Assembly: GCA_965644315.1 (NCBI GenBank)
Contig: CBFFRQ010000013.1
Location: 186,001 to 250,000, forward strand
Source: Caecitellus pseudoparvulus
Lineage: Eukaryota; Bigyra: Bicosoecida
DNA length: 64,000 nucleotides
Direction: 5' to 3'
A program made the position numbers and the translations under genes. Below are positions 57,379 to 64,000 of this stretch, piece after piece (within the stretch, counting starts at the first letter, position 1; the number at the start of each line of letters is the position of its first letter). The notes below the pieces were generated by a model. It was given only the letters and a program-made list of their open reading frames with translations, was not told the DNA's origin and did no database searches.

Positions 57379-59366
57379 TTACAAGTCCACTACCTCAGGA
57401 GCATCTGCTGCCGCCTTGCTCGCCGTGTCACCTCCCTCCACAGGCGCGGTAGGGGCGGGAGGAGGTGTCGCGCTATCCCCGGCAGCTGTCGCTGCCGTGG
57501 CCGCTGCAGCGGGCGCCGGCGCTGGCACGCTGCCACCCGTGGCAGGGCCCGGCAGGCCGCCCAGCTCCACGGGGACGGCCTTGCCCTGCAGGACAGCCTG
57601 GGCGCGGGCCAGCATGGTGGCTTGGTCCAGGCCTGCGTCGTGCAGCAGGGTGGTCCACACCTGCTGCGTGCGCTCGCCCGACGCAATGCCCAGGGTGGCG
57701 TACTGTCCCAGCATAGCCTTGATGTTGTCCAGACGTGCCTGGCAGTTGCGCTGCGCTTCATAGTTCAGCAGGCCCTTGGTGATGTCCGCCACGCGCTCCT
57801 GCATGCGCTGGGTGATGGAGCAGGCCTCCACCACGCGGGGGCGCAGCTTGGCCAGCGCTTCATCCTTGCCCTTCTCCTTCAGCTGCTTCTCCTCGAACTG
57901 CAGCTTGTCCTGGGCCTTGAAAGCACTGGTGGCCTCTGCCTCAGCGGCCCGGCGCACCTCCAGCAAGGCCTGCAGGGCCCCCACGCTGCGCTGCTCCTGC
58001 CGCAGGGCATGCACGATGAACTTGTCCAGCTCGTTGGGTGCGAAGTGCGCCAGCTCCTCCACCTCGTGGAAAGCCTTCGCGCCCAGCACCAGCTGCTCGT
58101 GTAGGTCTGCGGTGGCGGCCTTGCTAGGGGTCAGCGTCTCGCTCATGGAGCTGCCCACGGAGTCAGCGGTGTCTGCAAAGCCCTTGAGGCTGCGTTGCAG
58201 GTCGGCCATGCTGGCATCCAGACGGGAGGCGGCGTCGTGGTACACCTCCACGGCGCTGAGGGTGCTCTCCAGCGTCTGATCCAGCTTGGCCACCATGCTC
58301 TCCAGCTCAGACACCGCTGCAGGGTGGTCCTCAGGCAGGGGGTAGGAGCGCAAGACGCCGAACCAGCGGGCCAGGCCAATGTTCTCGGCGGGGTTGGCAC
58401 CGCCGCCACCCTGGTTCACCGCCTTCTTCACCTGGTCAAACTCGGTGCTGTTCACAGTGGTCAGGAAGGCCTTCAGCGTCGTGTCGCTGCGCAGGTAGGG
58501 GTTGCCCACCACCTCCACCAGCCACTTGTGCAGACCCTCCATGCGCTCCGCGATGAATGTTGCGTCGCTGTTGTTCACAGCTCGCTTAGGTGGCAGCAAG
58601 GGAATGGCCATCCCATGAAAGCGCACCACCAGCACGTCCCGCATCCAGTCAAAATCGCTGTGGGCAAGCGCAGGCAGGAGGTGCCACACACACGCAGCCC
58701 AGGTGAGCTGCTGCCAGGCGACACGACACTCACCTGAAGCGACGACGGCACGAGTGGGTCTCTGGGCCCATCACAGATGTGATCAAGTACGTTGTCCAAG
58801 ACCGGAACATGCTGCCCTCCTGCTTGGGGTCAGACACCTGCAGCCAGGGGCGGGGTATGTCTGGGTGGTGCACTGCACCAGCGCGGGCTCCTGACCGCCC
58901 AGCCTGGCACAAGCCTGTCCCTGCAACGCACCACAACGTCGAAGTGCTCGCCAAGGACAGAGGTCTGCCATTCCTTCTCGGTTGTCCAGAAGGACTCGGC
59001 GCTCACTCCAACAACCGATGCGCCAGCGTTCACGACGTCAAAGCTATCGCTCTCTGCGGGAATTGCAGCAGGAGTTGTGTGCAGAGCTTGGGACAGAATC
59101 TGCCCCATGTGTGCTGGGCGGAAACGAAGCACGGCCCCGCACCTTGTGCTGCCATTGTCAGATGTTAGCTGGGGAAGGCCTTGGTTCAATGACTCGAAGC
59201 CCCTCGCCGGTGTGTGGCTGCTGCTGCTGCTGCTGCTGCTGCTTCGAAGCGCTAAGTCACCTGGCTGCGGTACTGCGCTGGGGATGCAGCGGACGGGGGT
59301 CTGGCTGCTGAGCGTGGCAGAGGTGAGGAATTGTTTGGGGATTGTAGGTGGAGTGGCTGTGGCCAT
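57379..59366 (-). CDS. Sorting nexin with PX and BAR domains
   Basis: PI3P-binding endosomal coat protein of the SNX-BAR type. Exons 59366-58932, 58837-58734 and 58657-57379, about 605 residues. Splicing rebuilds the PX domain: EHFDVV joined to VSDPKQEGSMFRSWTTYLI, then RRRFSDFDWMRDVL with the PI3P-binding Arg, and GMAIPLLPPK plus a GLHKWLVEVVGNPYL helix. Residues about 260-530 form a BAR coiled coil (LDASMADLQRSLKGFADTA, then heptads with LRPRVVEACSITQRMQERV). An Ala/Pro tail ends the protein. The N-terminal 120 residues include a run of nine serines encoded by a CTG/CAG repeat. The start is uncertain: Met 59366 is used, Met 59471 is in frame upstream, and the true start may lie further in. 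Confidence 0.87.
59218..59241 (+). repeat. (CTG)8 trinucleotide repeat within the sorting nexin N-terminus
   Basis: Eight perfect CTG units, read as AGC serine codons on the minus strand. If the nexin starts downstream of it, the repeat is in the 5' UTR or an intron. Confidence 0.9.
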
Positions 59367-59752
59367 AGTTTGTACCTCTTGCGGGCTTTGTGGAGGGGAC
59401 CACAGAATCGCAAGGGAGACGATGAGCAATCGAGGCAAGCCGCCGCGCGTTCCAAGCACATTCGCAGCCAAAACAAAGTGCAGAAAGGAATACGAAGACG
59501 CAGGGGTTGACCCCGAGCACTCGAACCGCTGCCATGCCTTACCGTGGCGCGGTCTTCTTCCATGGGTGGAGAGCAGTGGCCAAGCTGGCCATCACAAACG
59601 TGGCCGCAAAAACAATTCCAAAACACTCCCACAGTCATGCACGTCATGTTGTACCACTAGTTGCTTTGTCCTTTGCCTGCGGACAAGCGCCCAACAAGGC
59701 TGGCCCACCGTGCGCCAGTGGATCTTTTGCTCGGCACCTACGGCAGTCCACC
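59367..59752. other. Divergent spacer between sorting nexin and HOP2 genes
   Basis: A 386-bp head-to-head region. Open frames on both strands run through it but show no conserved motif. No RNA gene recognised. Confidence 0.38.
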
Positions 59753-61057
59753 ATGAACTCTGAGGAGGAGGCGTTCTTCTTCTCCGACGAGGAAGGAGGG
59801 GGAGGCGACGATGAAAGTGATTTTGACATGAGTGGAGCTGGCTCTGAGTCTGAGGACGACTTCCAACTTGACGATGAAGTACGCGGCCCACAGCATGCGT
59901 TTCGAGCGCGAAACTCCACCTGCTGGTCGCCCCTGTTTGAGCGCAGGACTTCGAGGAGGAAAAGCCAAAGCCGAAGAAGAAGGCCGCCCCCAAGAAACAA
60001 GCTGCAAAGGCAAAGCCTGCGCCGAAGAAGAAGTCCCCTGCCAAGAAGGCAGCTCCCAAGAAAGCCATCGCAGCAAGTGCTGGGAGTGGAGATGGCGAGG
60101 AAGACCAAGACGACGATGACGCATCCAGCGCCGTCCCACCCAGCCCAGCCAGCAGCCGGGTGACGGCATCATCCAGTGCCACACGAGGTGCGTCAGGCCT
60201 TGCTGAAAACGCATAAGAGCGCCCCTGAGCAGTGTGGCACTGCCTTTTGTTCACAAGCACACAGGCACCAAGCGGCGAGCGTCTGCCTCGCCAGCGGGAA
60301 GTGCTGCCAAGAAGAAGGCGACAGGCAAGAAAGGAGGGAAGGGCAGCGTGAAGGAGAAGGACGGTGAGGCACTCCGCATTTGCGTGCCCTGCCTGCGTTG
60401 CGCCGCACGGAACCGCTGCACTCCTCCACAGCTCCTCCCGTCGTGGTGGATTACTTGAACAGCACCAACCGGCCATACAGCACTATCAACGTGTACGACA
60501 ATCTACATGGAGCTGTTGCAAAGACGGCCCTGCAGCGGGTGCTGGACAAGTGTGCAGCAGAGGGCAAGATCAACATGAAGGTGTGCGGCAAGAGCAAGGT
60601 GTACTGGGCGCTGCAGGACCAGTACGGCGAAGTCACACCAGAGGACTTGAAGACTTTGCAGGCGGAAGTGGCAGACCTGACGGCCCGGGGCAAGGCTGCG
60701 GCGGCTGAGCGTGGTGGATTGTCAGCCGAGCGGGATGCCCTGGCAGCCCAGCCTTCGGATGCAGGGCTGGAGGAGGCACTGGCAACGACCAAAGCCGAAG
60801 TGGAGGCTCTACAGGCTTCCTTCGACGCAGCTGTGGCTGCAGCTGATGGAGTGGTGGTCAGCGCTGCCGACCGTGAGGCGCTCCTGGCCAAGGGTCGCGC
60901 GTACCGAAAGCAGTGGTCCAAGCTGCGTGGTGCCGTGCTGGAGGTGGTGGGGCGCATGGGGGAAGGCATGAACAAGAGCAACAAGCAGCTGTTCGACACC
61001 ATTGGCTTGGAGACGGACGAGGAGTACGGCGTGGACATCAAGACCCTGAAGTTCTAA
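59753..61057 (+). CDS. HOP2: HOP2/PSMC3IP (TBPIP) with acidic and lysine-rich N-terminal extension
   Basis: HOP2 works with MND1 to promote RAD51/DMC1 strand invasion in meiosis. Exons 59753-59878, 59947-60187, 60265-60363 and 60432-61057, 363 residues. The whole HOP2 fold is in exon 4: winged helix VVVDYLNSTNRPYSTINVYDNL, ALQRVLDKCAAEGKINMKVCGKSKVYWALQ, two coiled-coil segments, and the C-terminal KSNKQLFDTIGLETDEEYGVD, which matches the human end ETDEDHNV. The first 155 residues have no counterpart in the 217-residue human protein: residues 1-45 are Asp/Glu/Gly/Ser-rich, then come repeated KPKKKAAPKK-type blocks like a histone H1 tail. The last 20 nt overlap TATDN3 on the other strand. Confidence 0.93.
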
Positions 61058-61913
61058 TGCCGGCCAGGGCAGGAATCAGCGCCACGCTTGTGGCGTGCAC
61101 GGCTTCTGCTGTGGCTTGGAGGGTCAACCCATGTGCTTCCGCGATGGCTGTGAGGGATGTCACAATGGCTGCGGGCTCGTTCCGACCGCCTTTCTCGGCC
61201 GCCAGAGCCGGTGCGTCGCTCTCCAACACCACCGCAGAGAGCGGCAGACGCTTCAGCATCTTCTGCATCACAGGGCTGCGCACAACACTGGGTGGTATGG
61301 AAAACTTCATCCCAGCTTCTGCCGCTGCCACTGCGTACTTTGCCTTGCCGTCGAAGGCGTGCAACAGCACACGGGCCTCAACGCCAGCATCCTGAAGCAG
61401 TTCAATGGCGTGGTGGCCGGCACCCCTGGAATGCACATTCAACGGCAGGCCGAGTTCTGCGGCCAGGTCAGCGTGTGCTCGAAGCACCCGTCTCTGGGCT
61501 GCCTTGGCTGCCTCTCCTCCTTCAGGGGATTTGCCCAGCACCGCTGGTGTGAAGTCCAGACCCACTTCCCCGATGCAAGCCAGCTGTGCCGCATGGGTGC
61601 GGATCAAGGCAAGCATGACATCTAGCTCTGCCTCGTCCACGCTGCCGCCCGTGGCAGGGTTTACCGGGTGCAGGCCCAGGCAGGGAAAGACGACGCCGGG
61701 ATAGTCCGCTGCCAAGTCCAGCACCTGCTGCGCGTCGGCCATGGACATCGCGACCGCAAGGATCCCCCCCACGCCCGCCTTTGCAGCCTGCGCTATTACT
61801 TCATCCCTGTCTTCGTCAAACTCCCCTGCCGTCAAGTGGCAGTGGCAGTCGAACAGCGGCGGCAGGCCGTCACCTGGCTTGCAGCCGCCCACACCCCCAG
61901 CTACACAAGCCAT
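61038..61913 (-). CDS. TATDN3: TatD-family metal-dependent hydrolase, TATDN3-like
   Basis: Amidohydrolase-fold enzyme; TatD proteins are DNA 3'-exonucleases or endonucleases in repair and apoptosis. Intronless, 291 residues. Metal ligands are all visible: DCHCHL at the start, GEVGLDF, VHSRGAGHH, LLHAFDGK and ESDAPAL. The NVHSRGAGHHAIELLQ and FSIPPSVVRS segments point to TATDN3 rather than TATDN1/2. Start 61913 is the first Met and gives a short leader of about 20 residues before the metal site. The gene overlaps HOP2 tail to tail by 20 nt, stops included, and diverges from the B56-kinase gene with 180 bp between starts. Confidence 0.94.
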   Translation of the reverse strand: MACVAGGVGGCKPGDGLPPLFDCHCHLTAGEFDEDRDEVIAQAAKAGVGGILAVAMSMADAQQVLDLAADYPGVVFPCLGLHPVNPATGGSVDEAELDVMLALIRTHAAQLACIGEVGLDFTPAVLGKSPEGGEAAKAAQRRVLRAHADLAAELGLPLNVHSRGAGHHAIELLQDAGVEARVLLHAFDGKAKYAVAAAEAGMKFSIPPSVVRSPVMQKMLKRLPLSAVVLESDAPALAAEKGGRNEPAAIVTSLTAIAEAHGLTLQATAEAVHATSVALIPALAGIRTSGS

Positions 61914-62093
61914 CGCTCACTGCAAGAGCAGCAGGCATCAGACAGACACAAACCTGTCCACACCAGTACAATCACGTTGATGCAATCAACGTTGAACCAA
62001 GAGATTGTACTGCCTCACGCCTCTTTGCTGCGCTTGGGCCTGTGCCAGCTCAGCCAGTGTAACGCTCGCGAAACGCCGCGACACAACTCCACC

Positions 62094-64000
62094 ATGGCTG
62101 GCGCATCGTTGGAGCTGAGTCTGGAGAAGCTCGTCACGATGCAGCGTAATGCTGCTACCGGAGATGAAGCTGCGGCCAAGATTTGGCAGAAATGCGTCCA
62201 GACACAGACCATTCGCGACGTGGAGCTCAACGCCGAAGCGCTGGCCAGCATGTGGGACATGGTCACCAAAGCGCCTGCAAGCCAGCGTGGTGGCTTGATC
62301 CACGCTGCAAATGAGCTTTCCCAGTTCCCTGAGTTTGACCGGGCCCTTGCAAACGCCTGCGTCGGCGCCCAAGTTGTGCCCTCAGTGGCACGGAGCATGG
62401 TTGCGGGTGACCCACGCACAGCCAGTGCGGCTCGCCGCATGCTTGAGTGGCTGTACTCCTCTGGCGCCTCCCACCGCGTGCGAATACGCGTAGCTCTGGG
62501 CGATATCCTGCGAGGCTTTGCGCTTAGCCCCTCTCCTTCATGCCATGGAGTGTTTCATGCGCTGCAGCTGCTGCGATTGGTGGTGCAAGGCATGCCGGCT
62601 GGCGCGGCGACCACCGGCAAGGTGCTCGGGCACCTCGTCTCAGACCTGCTCCTGCCCCTGCACGCACCCAATGTGATGGTGGGGGAGGTGACTCCTGTTC
62701 TGGGGCAGTACCACAAAGACCTCCTGCTCTGCATGCTTGCCTGCGGCAAAGTCGCACCACCCACGCTGCGGCTGGCTTTGCAAGGCATGCGCGACATTTG
62801 GCCTGCTGCGTCAGATGGCCAGAGCCCTAAAGAGGTGCTGCTCATGCATGGCGTGAGCGGGCTGATCCAGGGCGCCGAGCGCGCCGGTCACGGCGAGCAG
62901 GTGGACGCCGCGCTGCCTGCACTGCTGCCCCTCATCGCTGCAGGCATCCGCTCGGAGTACAGCCGCCTCACACAGGGCACTCTGGGGCTGTTCAAGGATA
63001 AGATGGTGCTGCAGGCGCTGCGCCGGAACGCCACAGCGGTGATTCGTGCTCTGGCCGCCCCTGTCCTGCGAGGCGGCAAGCGCCACTGGAACGACACCGT
63101 GAACAGCATGCGGCACAGCGCCATCCAGCACATGCTGGAGTGGGACCGCCCAACTTTCATGGCAGCTGCCCTGGAAATTGGAGGGGGGCGCATGGCCGCA
63201 GCCCCACAGGCAGCGGGTGCGGCAGGCCCCCAGCGCCCCCCCAAACCTGTGCCCCGCCCAGCAGACTCCCCCGCTGCTGCCTTAGCTGCTGTTGCGGCTG
63301 GTGGTCAGCCCCCTGTCACAGTGACGGGCGTGGCACCCTGGTCTAGCGCGGGCAGGCCAGGTGGAAAGGACCTGACCAAGTACATGGCAGTGGCGCCGAC
63401 GGCTGGGGTGGCCGCCTCCCCCCTCGGCGGGCTGGCTACAGCTCAAGACAGCATGCCGCCCCCACCCCGCCGACGGCCCGCTGGTGCAGTTCCCGATGAG
63501 GCTTCCGTCCAGGACATGATTGATAACCTCCAGCCAACAACCGGTGGAGGGGCACTGCCTGGACTGGAGCGTCTTGCAGCTGCTGCTGCGGACACCACGG
63601 CAGGGAAGGAGTCGGCCCAGGCAGCCAGCGACCCAGAGCACATGAGTGCCAAGCCGGTGGCGCTGACGACATTACGATTCCACGATCTTGTGTTTGGGAA
63701 GGAGCTGGGGCGTGGGGCTTTCTCCGTAGTGAAGTATGCCAAAGTCATCCGCAGTGGCTTCCCAACTGCCCAGTGGCCGGAGTACGCCGTGAAGACCATT
63801 GACACTGACGTGCTCAAAACCCACGACTACGAACTGCCTGTGCGCAGGGAGATTGCAGTGCTGGGGCACATGCAGCACCCCTGCATTACTCGCCTCGTTG
63901 CCAGTTTCCGCTCCGGAGGCAACGCGTACCTGGTCACCGAGTACGCCTCCAAAGGAGACCTGCACACACACATCACACGCACAGGCAGCATGTCCACTGA
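62094..64000 (+). CDS. PP2A B56 regulatory subunit fused to a protein kinase domain (3' truncated by window)
   Basis: One uninterrupted frame of 635 codons from ATG 62094 (context ACCATGG) to the window edge. Residues about 40-365 are a B56 HEAT solenoid: RRMLEWLYSSGASHRVRIR, ALQLLRLVVQGM, LLLPLHAPNVMVGEVTPVLGQY, SPKEVLLMH near 243, LFKDKMVLQAL, and HWNDTVNSM near 330 (human SPKEVMFLNEL and HWNKTIHGL). Residues about 370-525 are a Pro/Ala/Gly-rich linker. From about 528 a kinase N-lobe begins: LVFGKELGRGAFSVVKYAK, Lys in EYAVKTI near 567, Glu in VRREIAVLGHMQHP, and hinge YLVTEYASKGDLHTHI. It resembles AGC/PDK1- or CAMK-type kinases; the group cannot be fixed because the catalytic loop lies outside. 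No frame break or splice site is needed between the parts. Confidence 0.9.
   Translation, partial: MAGASLELSLEKLVTMQRNAATGDEAAAKIWQKCVQTQTIRDVELNAEALASMWDMVTKAPASQRGGLIHAANELSQFPEFDRALANACVGAQVVPSVARSMVAGDPRTASAARRMLEWLYSSGASHRVRIRVALGDILRGFALSPSPSCHGVFHALQLLRLVVQGMPAGAATTGKVLGHLVSDLLLPLHAPNVMVGEVTPVLGQYHKDLLLCMLACGKVAPPTLRLALQGMRDIWPAASDGQSPKEVLLMHGVSGLIQGAERAGHGEQVDAALPALLPLIAAGIRSEYSRLTQGTLGLFKDKMVLQALRRNATAVIRALAAPVLRGGKRHWNDTVNSMRHSAIQHMLEWDRPTFMAAALEIGGGRMAAAPQAAGAAGPQRPPKPVPRPADSPAAALAAVAAGGQPPVTVTGVAPWSSAGRPGGKDLTKYMAVAPTAGVAASPLGGLATAQDSMPPPPRRRPAGAVPDEASVQDMIDNLQPTTGGGALPGLERLAAAAADTTAGKESAQAASDPEHMSAKPVALTTLRFHDLVFGKELGRGAFSVVKYAKVIRSGFPTAQWPEYAVKTIDTDVLKTHDYELPVRREIAVLGHMQHPCITRLVASFRSGGNAYLVTEYASKGDLHTHITRTGSMST

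Overview
This window is nuclear DNA of a GC-rich eukaryotic microbe. About 26 protein genes lie on both strands. Many are broken by short introns (mostly about 45-260 nt) with donors of the GTGCGT or GTGAGT type. There are no operons or ribosome-binding sites, and no mobile element, rRNA, tRNA or CRISPR array was seen. Genes for CEP44 (centriole), HOP2 and FIGNL1 (homologous recombination, meiosis) and p31comet (spindle checkpoint) suggest a flagellated, probably sexual, protist or alga. A plant-type ALDH12 and a MAP kinase kinase with the plant/protist T-x5-T activation loop argue against an animal or fungus. I cannot name the lineage from sequence alone.

Layout. 0-10 kb: ALDH12-type pyrroline-5-carboxylate dehydrogenase, CDC48/p97, a secreted vanin/biotinidase-like amidase (-), cyclophilin PPIL1 and the FIGNL1 AAA ATPase. 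10-25 kb: valyl-tRNA synthetase with a mitochondrial presequence exon, a p31comet-like gene, an Atg22/UMF1 transporter (-), an EDRF1 homologue, an ankyrin/IQ protein and a protein with four CX9C motifs. 25-35 kb: a MAP kinase kinase, a tyrosine-kinase-like kinase, a TMEM53/DUF829 protein (-), a twin-CX9C protein, an RWD-RING ligase of the RNF25 type and a membrane-anchored cysteine-synthase-like enzyme (-). 35-46 kb: two very large PAS-containing membrane proteins of the tiny-macrocysts (Tmc) type, transcribed divergently from a 176-bp spacer. 46-64 kb: lipoyl synthase (-), a GNPTAB-like Stealth phosphotransferase (-), an intron-rich SPFH protein, CEP44, METTL13 (-), a PX-BAR sorting nexin (-), HOP2, TATDN3 (-), and a gene that runs off the right edge.

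The most unusual locus is that last gene (62094 to the edge). One uninterrupted reading frame encodes a PP2A B56 regulatory subunit, a proline/alanine-rich linker and the start of a protein kinase domain. It would put a phosphatase-targeting scaffold and a kinase in one polypeptide, and I know of no described protein of this kind. Other notable points are the paired Tmc sensors with a conserved intron position, an RNF25-type RING split by about 209 residues, a HOP2 with a histone-H1-like extension of about 155 residues, and very tight convergent gene ends (9, 25, 32, 44 and 46 nt apart, and one 20-nt coding overlap).

The genes are unrelated housekeeping and signalling genes. Gene order implies no shared pathway except for the Tmc pair. 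All exon models were built by hand from reading-frame phase, splice dinucleotides and remembered family sequences; none has been checked against transcripts.
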